Shown here piece after piece: positions 15,622 through 22,882 of a DNA stretch of 36,518 nucleotides; within the stretch, counting starts at the first letter, position 1, and every line of letters starts with the position of its first letter. A program made the position numbers and the translations under genes. Location: positions 1-36,518 of the forward strand of contig NZ_JAPTYD010000036.1 in NCBI RefSeq assembly GCF_026913015.1, written 5' to 3'. The notes beneath the pieces were generated by a model. That model had not been told where the DNA came from. It worked only from the letters and a program-made list of their open reading frames with translations, and ran no database searches. Origin of the DNA: Paracoccus benzoatiresistens. Lineage in GTDB: Bacteria > Pseudomonadota > Alphaproteobacteria > Rhodobacterales > Rhodobacteraceae.

Positions 15622-16622
15622 CCACGCTGACAAAATTCTGCGCGCTGCTGGCAACCACGGCGATGATGTCCGGCACCGCCGCCTGGGCCGAGGTGGGCAG
15701 CCATGTCCTGCGCCTTGGCACGCCGCTGCCCGACGGGCACCCGATCTCTCAGGCGGCGGTCAAGTTCGCCGACCTCGTGGCCGAGAAGTCGGGCGGGAAG
15801 ATCGAGATCAAGGTCTATCCGGGCGCGACCCTGGGCAACGAATTGCAGATGCAGTCGGCCCTTCAGGGCGGGACGCAGGACTTCGCGATCGGCACGACCA
15901 CGACGCTGGCGGGCATGGTGCCGGAATTCTCGGCCATCGACATGCCCTACCGGTTCCGCGACACGGCCGAGGCCGACGCGATCCTTGACGGCGACATCGG
16001 CAACCAGCTGTTCCAGAAGCTTGAACCCAAGGGCCTTGTCGGGCTGGCCTACATGGAACAGGGCTTCCGCCACACCACCAACAGCACCCGCCCCATCACG
16101 AAGTGGGAGGATTTCGAGGGCCTGAAGATCCGCGTCCAGCCCTCGGCGATGTATATCGACATGTTCAACCAGCTTGGCGCCAACGCCGTGCCGATGACCA
16201 TCAACGAGGTCTATACCGCGATGGAGACCCGCGCCATCGACGGGCACGAGAACAGCCTGACCGCCATCGATGCCAACAAGTTCCAGGAAGTGCAGAAGTA
16301 TCTCAGCCTGACGGGCCATTCTTACAACGCGGTCGTGCTGCTGATGGGCAAGCCGTCCCACGACAGGCTGAACGAGGAAGAGATGGCGATCATCCGCGAG
16401 GCTGCCGCCGAGGCCCGCGATTTCCAGCGCGACCTGACCCGCACCCAGACCGAAGGGCTGCGCGCCAAGCTTGCCGATGAAGGGATGGAGGTCAACGAGG
16501 TCTCTCCCGAGGAACAACAGCGCCTTGCAGAACGCCTTCAGCCCGTGGTGGACGCCAGCCGCGACGCGATCGGCGCCGAATGGATGGCGACCTTCACCTC
16601 CGCGCTCGAAGAGCTGCGCTGA
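15618..16622 (+). CDS. TRAP transporter solute receptor (DctP family)
   Basis: A periplasmic receptor of 334 residues with a Sec signal peptide (MTTLTKFCALLATTAMMSGT, cleavage near AWA, residue 24). Family landmarks are HVLRLGTPLPDGHPISQAAV, GKIEIKVYPGATLGNE, the GLKIRVQPSAMYIDM segment carrying the arginine that normally pairs with the ligand carboxylate, and EVYTAMETRAIDGHEN. The ATG overlaps the amidohydrolase stop (ATGA). Having the receptor last in the operon, behind the enzyme, is a less usual order for TRAP operons. A GC-rich hairpin follows the stop. Confidence 0.92.
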   Translation: MTTLTKFCALLATTAMMSGTAAWAEVGSHVLRLGTPLPDGHPISQAAVKFADLVAEKSGGKIEIKVYPGATLGNELQMQSALQGGTQDFAIGTTTTLAGMVPEFSAIDMPYRFRDTAEADAILDGDIGNQLFQKLEPKGLVGLAYMEQGFRHTTNSTRPITKWEDFEGLKIRVQPSAMYIDMFNQLGANAVPMTINEVYTAMETRAIDGHENSLTAIDANKFQEVQKYLSLTGHSYNAVVLLMGKPSHDRLNEEEMAIIREAAAEARDFQRDLTRTQTEGLRAKLADEGMEVNEVSPEEQQRLAERLQPVVDASRDAIGAEWMATFTSALEELR

Positions 16623-16645
16623 TTTCGGACCCGGCTGCGGGAAGG

Positions 16646-16676
16646 GATGCGGCGGCGCCCTTGCCGCGGCCGCATC
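16646..16676 (+). terminator. Hairpin after the TRAP operon
   Basis: GATGCGGC (16646-16653) pairs with GCCGCATC (16669-16676), an 8-bp perfect stem 23 bases after the receptor stop. No long T run follows, so it may act as a rho-assisted end or as 3' protection. Confidence 0.5.
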
Positions 16677-17029
16677 TGTCCGGCTCCGCAGACAGCCTCC
16701 GCCGGTACCAGCCCATGCCGCGACCATCCAAAAGAGCCTGGGCTCAAAACCAGCCGTGAGCATCCCGGTGACGGTCCTGCACCACGCTGCAATCCGGACC
16801 AGAACCACCTCAGGAAGGCACAAGGCCCGCAGGATACTGCCAACTCATGAGCGCTCCCCAGCCTGTATCCCGACATGTGTCCGGATTGGGACCGGCAAAC
16901 GAGAAGCGAGCGGGGCTGCTTCCCGTATTGCGTTGTCCGGATGAATTCCCGGTCTGCCGAGTCCGAACCCGAACCCTGCCGTCCGCGAACAATGAATGAC
17001 TGCCTCCAACCCCCCGTGGATTCCCGCGC
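16677..17029. other. Non-coding spacer before the phospholipid operon
   Basis: No supported gene in this stretch. Frames on both strands are short or have the wrong codon bias, and no RNA gene was recognised. One 10-base inverted pair (CAATCCGGAC at 16790, GTCCGGATTG at 16879) is within chance expectation. A terminator-like hairpin and a promoter candidate follow it. Confidence 0.5.
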
Positions 17030-17064
17030 CCACGACGTCGCAAAAGAGCGACAAAGCGTCGTGG
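17030..17064 (+). terminator. Two-level hairpin with T-rich tail upstream of psd
   Basis: CCACGACG (17030-17037) pairs with CGTCGTGG (17057-17064), and inside it TCGC (17038-17041) pairs with GCGA (17048-17051). TTGTTT follows at 17065-17070. This resembles an intrinsic terminator insulating psd from upstream reading. It is the strongest terminator-like structure in this gap, but it is about 400 bases from the previous gene. Confidence 0.5.
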
Positions 17065-17068
17065 TTGT

Positions 17069-17097
17069 TTGACCCTCCTCCGCCAGACTGCTATGGG
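17069..17097 (+). promoter_or_regulatory. Possible promoter of psd-pssA-pmtA
   Basis: TTGACC at 17069-17074 and TATGGG at 17092-17097 are 17 bases apart, a fair sigma-70 pair, about 35 bases before the psd ATG and just after the terminator-like hairpin. Position and spacing support it; the -10 box is imperfect. Confidence 0.38.
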
Positions 17098-17131
17098 CGA
17101 CCGACCGGGATGAGGAACAGGACACAGACGC

Positions 17132-17824
17132 ATGACGATGTGGGGCACCTTCCTCAAGCCGATGCACCCGGAAGGGTACCGCTTCCTGGCTGTCTTCGCC
17201 GTTGTCACGCTTGTTCTTTTCTTCCTGTGGGAGCCATTGGGCTGGCTCGGGGTCGGGCTGACGGTCTGGTGCTACTATTTCTTCCGTGATCCGCGCCGCG
17301 CGGTTCCGCAGGGGGACGGCCTGGTCGTGAGCCCTGCCGACGGGGTTGTCTCGCTCATCGGGCCGGCAGTCCCGCCCGCCGAACTCGGGATGGAGCCTGT
17401 GGCGCTGACCCGTGTCAGCGTCTTCATGTCGGTGTTCAATTGCCATGTGAACCGTGCCCCCGTGGCAGGGCGTGTGTTGTCGGTCGCCTACCGGCCCGGC
17501 AAGTTCTTCAATGCCTCGCTGGACAAGGCCAGCGAGCATAACGAGCGCAACGGGCTCTGCCTGGAACTGGCTGACGGGCGGCGCCTTGCGGTGGTGCAGA
17601 TCGCCGGCCTCGTGGCGCGGCGCATCCTGTGCTGGACAAAGGAAGGCGATGGCCTGAGAACAGGCGAACGCTTCGGGCTCATCCGTTTCGGCTCGCGTCT
17701 CGACGTCTACCTGCCCGCTGGGGTGGATCCGCTGGTTGCCGTGGGACAGACGATGGTTGCAGGCGAGACCGTGATCGCCGAACTCGGGCGCGTGGGACCC
17801 GCGCGTCCGGCGCTGGTGGACTGA
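17132..17824 (+). CDS. psd: Phosphatidylserine decarboxylase proenzyme
   Basis: A pyruvoyl-dependent, membrane-associated decarboxylase making phosphatidylethanolamine from phosphatidylserine. At 230 residues it is the short bacterial form. The N-terminus has a hydrophobic hairpin (FLAVFAVVTLVLFFLWEPLG), then YYFFRDPRRAVP, VVSPADGVV, FMSVFNCHVNRAP with the conserved histidine, and RFGSRLDVYLP, where Ser188 after Gly187 is the self-cleavage site that becomes the pyruvoyl group. The ATG at 17132 is used; a second ATG two codons on is possible. It leads the operon psd-pssA-pmtA, with 2 bases to the next start. Confidence 0.93.
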   Translation: MTMWGTFLKPMHPEGYRFLAVFAVVTLVLFFLWEPLGWLGVGLTVWCYYFFRDPRRAVPQGDGLVVSPADGVVSLIGPAVPPAELGMEPVALTRVSVFMSVFNCHVNRAPVAGRVLSVAYRPGKFFNASLDKASEHNERNGLCLELADGRRLAVVQIAGLVARRILCWTKEGDGLRTGERFGLIRFGSRLDVYLPAGVDPLVAVGQTMVAGETVIAELGRVGPARPALVD

Positions 17825-17826
17825 CG

Positions 17827-18579
17827 ATGACCGCGCATCCGGACCCTCGTTCCCGATTGTCCGTGGTGCAGCTTCTGCCGAATGCGCTGACACTGGCGGC
17901 GCTCTGCGCCGGTCTCACCGCAATCCGCCTGGCTGTCGAAGGAGACTTCGGCAAGTCAGCGGCCCTGATCCTTCTGGCGGCGCTGTTCGACGGCCTTGAC
18001 GGGCGCCTGGCCCGCAGGCTGCGCAGCGCCAGCCCCATGGGGGCGGAACTCGACTCGCTCTGCGATTTCGTCAACTTCGGGGTGGCGCCGGCGCTGGTGC
18101 TTCACCTTTGGGCCTATGAAGGGGCCGCGGGGTTGGGCTGGATTGCCGCGCTGGTCTATGCCGTGGCCTGCGTCCTGCGTCTTGCGCGCTTCAATATCGG
18201 CAGCCGGGAGGAGATCGCCTCTGCCCTGCCCAAGACGACGTTCACGGGAGTGCCTTCTCCTGCCGGAGCGATGCTGGCCCTGCTGCCGATCTTCGTCGCC
18301 AATCTGATACCCGAAGCCGCCATTCCGGCCTCCGCCTGCGCGCTCTGGATGATCGTCGTCGCGGCGCTGATGGTCAGCCGGGTGCCGACGCCGGCCTTCC
18401 GCCCGGTTCGCGTTCGACCTGACCAGGCGCGCCTGCTCCTTCTTGCGGCGGTCGCACTGGGGGCGGCGCTGCTCACCTATCCCTGGCTGACGTTGGTCCT
18501 TCTGGACACCGGCTATCTGATGCTGCTCACGCTGGGGTGGATCCGGCGTCGGCCGCAGCGCACACGAAAGGACGAATGA
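17827..18579 (+). CDS. pssA: CDP-diacylglycerol--serine O-phosphatidyltransferase
   Basis: A polytopic membrane CDP-alcohol phosphatidyltransferase of 250 residues that condenses CDP-diacylglycerol with serine. The family signature DG-x2-AR-x8-G-x3-D-x3-D is complete: Asp58-Gly59, Ala62-Arg63, Gly72, Asp76, Asp80. About eight hydrophobic helices follow, including LPNALTLAALCAGLTAIRLA at the start, and a basic C-terminal tail. It is placed between psd (2-base gap) and pmtA (directly adjacent), so it supplies the substrate for psd. The type II (integral-membrane, Bacillus-like) form rather than the soluble E. coli form is seen. Confidence 0.93.
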   Translation: MTAHPDPRSRLSVVQLLPNALTLAALCAGLTAIRLAVEGDFGKSAALILLAALFDGLDGRLARRLRSASPMGAELDSLCDFVNFGVAPALVLHLWAYEGAAGLGWIAALVYAVACVLRLARFNIGSREEIASALPKTTFTGVPSPAGAMLALLPIFVANLIPEAAIPASACALWMIVVAALMVSRVPTPAFRPVRVRPDQARLLLLAAVALGAALLTYPWLTLVLLDTGYLMLLTLGWIRRRPQRTRKDE

Positions 18580-19197
18580 ATGGAGCTGCAGGCAGTCGAG
18601 AGGTCCTATGCCCGCTGGGCGCCGGTCTATGACCGGACCTTTGGGGCGGTGACGCAGGTCGGCCGCCGCAGGGCGACGGCGCTTCTGGGCGAGCTGGGCG
18701 GTTCCGTGCTGGAGGTGGGCGTGGGGACCGGCCTTGCGCTGCCCCATTATGATCGACGCGTCATCGTCACGGGCGTCGACTACAGCGCCGAGATGCTGGA
18801 CAAGGCCCGCGCCAAGGTGGCTGCCGAGCGGCTTCAGAACGTGGTAGCGCTGCACCGGATGGATGCTCGCAAGCTGGACTTCCCGGATCACAGCTTCGAC
18901 CATGTCGCAGCCATGCATGTCATTTCGGTTGTGCCCGAGCCCGAGAAGGTCATGTCCGAGATTGCGCGCGTGCTGCGCCCCGGGGGAAGCGTGGTCCTTG
19001 TCAACCACTTTGCCGGGCAGAGAGGCGCGCTGGCCCTGGCTGAACGGGTTGCTGCGCCGCTGGCGGATCTCCTGGGCTGGCACTCGGATTTCGACCGCAG
19101 CCGGGTATTGGGCGAGACAAGCCTGACGCTGGAAGAAGAATATACCCTGCCGCCGCTGGGCATGATGACCCTCATGAGGCTTGTGAAGGCCAGATGA
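18580..19197 (+). CDS. pmtA: Phosphatidylethanolamine N-methyltransferase (Rhodobacter type)
   Basis: An S-adenosylmethionine-dependent methyltransferase of 205 residues. The SAM-binding motif I VLEVGVGTGLALP is at 43-55, followed by VTGVDYSAEMLDKARAK and the acidic motif FDHVAAMHVISVVPEPEKV, then EIARVLRPGGSVVLVNHF. This set, with YARWAPVYDRTFG at the N-terminus, matches Rhodobacter-type PmtA, which methylates phosphatidylethanolamine three times to phosphatidylcholine. The ATG at 18580 has AAAGGA seven bases upstream; the overlapping ATG at 18576 is out of frame. Its place behind psd and pssA makes the lipid role very likely, though the same fold serves other methyltransferases. Confidence 0.86.
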   Translation: MELQAVERSYARWAPVYDRTFGAVTQVGRRRATALLGELGGSVLEVGVGTGLALPHYDRRVIVTGVDYSAEMLDKARAKVAAERLQNVVALHRMDARKLDFPDHSFDHVAAMHVISVVPEPEKVMSEIARVLRPGGSVVLVNHFAGQRGALALAERVAAPLADLLGWHSDFDRSRVLGETSLTLEEEYTLPPLGMMTLMRLVKAR

Positions 19198-19401
19198 CTG
19201 CGTGCGGGCCGCGCGTCACGCCTGTATGGCACCGGGCTGCTGCGGATCCAGACTTTCAGAACGCAGGCCTTGCGGTCGTGGCCGGTAGGGCCATGCCCTT
19301 TACTGCTTCCCCATCCAGGAAGCTGCTTCTCGGCGCTTGCCCAGCCCCACGAACTCAACGCGATCATTGCGGCACAGCCGCGCGGGGGTCCGGTGCCCCG
19401 G

Positions 19402-19420
19402 CCTGCTCAGGATGAGCAGG
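19402..19420. promoter_or_regulatory. Perfect palindromic hairpin CCTGCTC-AGGAT-GAGCAGG
   Basis: CCTGCTC (19402-19408) and GAGCAGG (19414-19420) form a 7-bp perfect inverted repeat with a 5-base loop, 69 bases before the HdhA-like gene. It could be an operator for a dimeric regulator or the end of the pmtA transcript. No T run follows. Confidence 0.35.
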
Positions 19421-19458
19421 TCGACTCTCCCCCGACCTGACGGCCGGGTAGTAGCCTT

Positions 19459-19480
19459 CCGCGCAGGCAGCTTTGCGCGG
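19459..19480 (+). promoter_or_regulatory. Leader hairpin touching the ribosome-binding site of the SDR gene
   Basis: CCGCGCA (19459-19465) and TGCGCGG (19474-19480) pair in a 7-bp stem; the Shine-Dalgarno AGGGAG begins at the next base (19481), 8 bases before the ATG. A fold ending exactly at the ribosome-binding site could affect translation or guard the transcript. Function is inferred from position. Confidence 0.35.
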
Positions 19481-19488
19481 AGGGAGAA

Positions 19489-20256
19489 ATGTTCGACCCA
19501 GACATGTTCCGGCTGGATGGCCATGTCGCCGTCATCACGGGTGCCGGCGCGGGCATCGGCCGCGGCATCGCCCGCGTCTTCTCGGGCACGGGCGCGGCCG
19601 TCGTCGTCAGCGACCTGAAACGGGACACGGCCGAGGCGGTCGCGGCCGAGATCGTCGCGAATGGCGGCGAGGCCGTGGGGCTTGGCTGTGACGTGACAAA
19701 GGAAAAGGATCTCGAGACGGTGGTGAAGACCGCGCTGGACCGGTTCGGCAAGCTCACGATCCTCGTCAACAACGCGGGGGGCGGTGGCCCCAAGCCCTTC
19801 GACATGCCGATGGACGATTTCCGCTGGGCCTATGAGATCAACGTCTTTTCGCTGTTCCGCCTGACGCAGCTTGCGGCGTCGCACATGGCGGCGGCGGGGG
19901 AAGGCGCGGTGCTCAACATCTCGTCCATGGCGGGCGAGAACCGGAACCAGCGGATGGCCTCCTATGCCTCGTCCAAGGCCGCGGTGAACCATCTCACCCG
20001 CAACATCGCCTTCGACCTGGGCGCCATGGGCGTGCGGGTGAACGCGATCGCCCCCGGCGCCATCAAGACCGACGCGCTTGCCTCGGTGCTGAACCCCGAC
20101 ATTGAAAGGGCGATGCTGAAGCATACCCCGCTGGGCCGACTCGGCGAGGCCGACGACATCGCCTATGCCGCGCTTTTCCTTTGTTCGCCCGCCGCCTCGT
20201 GGATCAGCGGGCAAGTCCTGACGGTGTCGGGCGGCGGCCTGCAGGAACTCGACTGA
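19489..20256 (+). CDS. hdhA: 7-alpha-hydroxysteroid dehydrogenase-like SDR
   Basis: A classical short-chain dehydrogenase of 255 residues, the same length as E. coli HdhA, and strikingly like it along the chain: VITGAGAGIG (nucleotide site, 15-24), ILVNNAGGGGPKPFDMPM (91-108), SYASSKAA and ALFLCSPAASWISGQVLTVS, ending GGGLQELD. The catalytic Ser146, Tyr159 and Lys163 occupy the same numbers as in the E. coli enzyme. HdhA oxidises the 7-alpha-hydroxyl of bile acids with NAD. Whether a soil or marine bacterium uses it on bile acids or on another hydroxylated ring compound is not shown. It starts an operon with a second SDR (20-base gap) and an outer-membrane barrel. Confidence 0.82.
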   Translation: MFDPDMFRLDGHVAVITGAGAGIGRGIARVFSGTGAAVVVSDLKRDTAEAVAAEIVANGGEAVGLGCDVTKEKDLETVVKTALDRFGKLTILVNNAGGGGPKPFDMPMDDFRWAYEINVFSLFRLTQLAASHMAAAGEGAVLNISSMAGENRNQRMASYASSKAAVNHLTRNIAFDLGAMGVRVNAIAPGAIKTDALASVLNPDIERAMLKHTPLGRLGEADDIAYAALFLCSPAASWISGQVLTVSGGGLQELD

Positions 20257-20276
20257 CCGGATGAAAGGACGGGCCA

Positions 20277-21071
20277 ATGAGCTATGACGCATTCGCGGAG
20301 TTCCGCATGGACGGGCATGACGTGATCATCACCGGGGGTGCCCAGAACATCGGCGCCGGCATCGCCAGGACGCTCTCCGGCGCCGGGGCGAAAGTGATGA
20401 TCGCCGACCTGAATGGCGAGATGGCCGCCGAGACCGCCGCCGAGATCGCCCTCGCCACCGGCAACGACTGCCGCGGCATGGCCTGCGACGTGACCGACAA
20501 GGCGGCCATCGACGCCGTGGTCAGGGCCACCGTTGATGCCTTTGGCGGCATCTCGACGCTGGTCAACAACGTGGGCTGGGGCGGCCGGCAGGAGGATCCG
20601 GCGGCGATCCCCGAGGAGGAGTTCATCGCCTCTTACAGGCTGAACACGATCAGCGCCTATCGCATGAGCATGGCCTGCCTGCCGCATCTCGAAAAGGCCA
20701 GGAACGCGACCATCACCAATTCCGGCTCTTTCTCCTCGGCGGTGCCGGCCTATGACATCCTGCCATATGCCACCGCCAAGGCGGCGCTGAACCAGATGAT
20801 GGTGTCGCTTGCCCACCTGCTGCACAAGCGCGTACGGGTCAATTCGGTGCTGATCGGAACGGTGATGACGGCGGGCTACGGCGATGCCGGCATTGACCCC
20901 GAGATGCAGGAGCGGCTGAGCCACCCCGACAGCCTGACCGGGCGTCCCGGCAGGCCCGAGGATGTGGCGAACGCCATGCTATGGCTCTGCTCTCCGGCCT
21001 CGCGATGGGTTTCGGGGCAGACCATCAACGTGCATGGCGGCGGCACCGTCGTGCGCCTGTTCGGAAGATGA
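20277..21071 (+). CDS. Short-chain dehydrogenase/reductase, second of the pair
   Basis: A classical SDR of 264 residues. The nucleotide motif is VIITGGAQNIGAGIA (16-30). LVNNVGWGG replaces the usual NNAG, a serine-rich TNSGSFSS (147-154) provides the catalytic serine, and Tyr164/Lys168 (YATAK) complete the active site. The C-terminus has LWLCSPASRWVSGQTINVHG. AAAGGA precedes the ATG, and the stop overlaps the start of the outer-membrane protein gene (ATGA), so the genes are coupled. It shares the overall pattern of the HdhA-like neighbour but is clearly a different enzyme, likely acting on the same pathway's compound at another hydroxyl or keto group. Confidence 0.85.
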   Translation: MSYDAFAEFRMDGHDVIITGGAQNIGAGIARTLSGAGAKVMIADLNGEMAAETAAEIALATGNDCRGMACDVTDKAAIDAVVRATVDAFGGISTLVNNVGWGGRQEDPAAIPEEEFIASYRLNTISAYRMSMACLPHLEKARNATITNSGSFSSAVPAYDILPYATAKAALNQMMVSLAHLLHKRVRVNSVLIGTVMTAGYGDAGIDPEMQERLSHPDSLTGRPGRPEDVANAMLWLCSPASRWVSGQTINVHGGGTVVRLFGR

Positions 21072-22837
21072 CCCACCACCGGCATGGGGCGCGTCTCGGC
21101 GCGCTCTGCGCCTGCCTTCTTCTGGGCGCGCCCGCTGCGGCGCAGGAGGGTGGCGGTCTCGGCGGGCCGGGCGCGGTGGCGCTGCCCTCGGCGCTCGAGA
21201 CGCTGCTGGTCGATACCGTGGAGGTCCGCGCCCGGGGCTCGACCGGCGATGCGTCGCGCGACGCCGCGACCCTGGGTGCCGCAAGGGCCAGCCTGGGCCT
21301 TGCTCCGGGGGACCGGCTGTCGCCGGCGGCGCTGGACCTCGAGCGGGCGAGGATTGGCCGGATCGCGGGTGTCGCAGAGGTGCGCCCCCGGCTTGCCGCA
21401 ACCGGCGCGGGCGACCGCACCCGCGTGATCTTCGAGATCGAGCTTGCGCCCGACGCCGCACTGCCGTCCGCCCCCAGCGGCATTCTTGCGGGTGAAGGGG
21501 CTGCGGGCTTTCCCTATCTGTGGCGCAGCGAGGAGCGTGCCCTGCGCTTCATCCTGAACGGCGGGCACGGCGTCTTTTCGGACGGGAACCCGTGGTTCGG
21601 CAATGCGCCCGCCTTCACCACCGGCAATCCGCTGGTGCAGGACCCGGCCCTCGGTGCCGGGACGGACGACCGGGCACGCTGGGCCGAGTCCTGGATCGAG
21701 TTCGGCCTGGGCGGCGTCAGTCAGGTCGGCGACACCAACCTTGGGCTTTACGGCGCCGCGACCGCCATCGCCGTGGCCGCGCGCGGGCAGGACATCTTCC
21801 GCGACGACCCCCGCGAGACGCTGGACTGGGAAAAGGCCTATGTCGGCCTGCTCTGGGCAACCGAGGACCGCAGCCGCAGCGTGAACCTGTCGTTCGGGCG
21901 GCAGAACTTCACGCTGAACGAAGGCTTCCTGATCTCCCAGTTCGGATCGCAATGGAATGCGGGACCGCGGCCGGGGGTCTATCTCGCGCCGCGCACCACC
22001 CATGACTTCGCCGCGCTTGGCACGGTCAGGATAGACCGCTGGACCGCCACGGCCTTCTATCTGGACCCCAACGAATACGAGCCGCTGGAAAGCGACACCA
22101 CCCTGGCCGGCCTCAACCTGCGCTACAGTTTCACCGACCGCTTCCATGCCGATGCCTCGGTGATCCATGCGCCTACCTCGGGCACGCGCTATGCCGCGCC
22201 CTCGGGCCTTGTCGGCACGCGCGAGGGGCTGACCACCTATGCGGCCCATGTCCGCTGGGCCGATCCCGAGCGCGCGCCGGGATGGTGGCTGGAAAGCGAG
22301 GTCGCCCATCAGCGTCATTCCGACTTCGCCATGCGGGCTTGGGCGGGCTACGGCACGGGTGGCTATCTTGCCCGTGACCTGCCCTGGACACCCAGCCTTT
22401 CCTATCGTTTCTCGTCCTTCTCGGGGGACGACCCGGACACCGCCACCTACGAACGCTTCGATGCCCTTTATTCAGGCGGGCTGTCGGAATGGCTTCAGGG
22501 CATCTCGCTTGGCAAGGTGCTGCGGCCCGAGAACCGGCAGAGCCATCGGGTCCGGCTGAATGTCGCGCCGACCGAGCGGCTGAACCTCACGCTTGACTGG
22601 TTCCTGCACCGCGCGAACGAACTGAACAACATCGGCGCGAACCCGGCCATCGCCACGCTCGGCTCTCGCGATCTGGGGCAGGAACTGCAACTCACCGCAC
22701 GCTGGGCGATCTCGGACCGGCTGTATTTTCTGGGCGTCGCCAGCACCGCTTTCCCGGGCGATGCCCTCAAGCGCGCGGCAGGCGGCGATGCCGATCCCTG
22801 GACCACGCTGCAGGCGCAACTCTTCTGGACGTTCTGA
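21068..22837 (+). CDS. Outer-membrane alginate-export-type barrel with N-terminal POTRA-like segment
   Basis: A 589-residue exported protein. The signal peptide is MTHHRHGARLGALCACLLLG with cleavage near AAAQ (26). Residues about 48-126 look like a POTRA domain: DTVEVRARG, GLAPGDRLSPAALDLERARI, GRIAGVAEV and RVIFEIEL, in the right order. From about 150 on, alternating short amphipathic strands and the blocks LSYRFSSFSGDDPDTATYE, RFDALYSGG and LRPENRQSHRVRLNVAP are typical of the AlgE/alginate_export family, and the chain ends in a phenylalanine (LFWTF) as outer-membrane barrels do. The ATG at 21068 overlaps the SDR stop. It probably lets an SDR substrate across the outer membrane. The POTRA assignment is by pattern only. 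Confidence 0.77.
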   Translation: MTHHRHGARLGALCACLLLGAPAAAQEGGGLGGPGAVALPSALETLLVDTVEVRARGSTGDASRDAATLGAARASLGLAPGDRLSPAALDLERARIGRIAGVAEVRPRLAATGAGDRTRVIFEIELAPDAALPSAPSGILAGEGAAGFPYLWRSEERALRFILNGGHGVFSDGNPWFGNAPAFTTGNPLVQDPALGAGTDDRARWAESWIEFGLGGVSQVGDTNLGLYGAATAIAVAARGQDIFRDDPRETLDWEKAYVGLLWATEDRSRSVNLSFGRQNFTLNEGFLISQFGSQWNAGPRPGVYLAPRTTHDFAALGTVRIDRWTATAFYLDPNEYEPLESDTTLAGLNLRYSFTDRFHADASVIHAPTSGTRYAAPSGLVGTREGLTTYAAHVRWADPERAPGWWLESEVAHQRHSDFAMRAWAGYGTGGYLARDLPWTPSLSYRFSSFSGDDPDTATYERFDALYSGGLSEWLQGISLGKVLRPENRQSHRVRLNVAPTERLNLTLDWFLHRANELNNIGANPAIATLGSRDLGQELQLTARWAISDRLYFLGVASTAFPGDALKRAAGGDADPWTTLQAQLFWTF

Positions 22838-22853
22838 CAAGGGAGAGCGCAAT

Positions 22854-22875
22854 GGGGCCGCCCGAGGGCGGCCCC
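22854..22875. terminator. Bidirectional terminator between the barrel gene and betT
   Basis: GGGGCCGCCC (22854-22863) and GGGCGGCCCC (22866-22875) form a very stable GC stem with a minimal loop in the 45-base gap between two convergent genes. Confidence 0.7.
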
Positions 22876-22882
22876 TGCGTGA

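Noticed and set aside
16790..16888. CAATCCGGAC and GTCCGGATTG as an inverted pair 80 bases apart
   Set aside because: One 10-base match in a 450-base GC-rich spacer is within chance expectation and no function is suggested.
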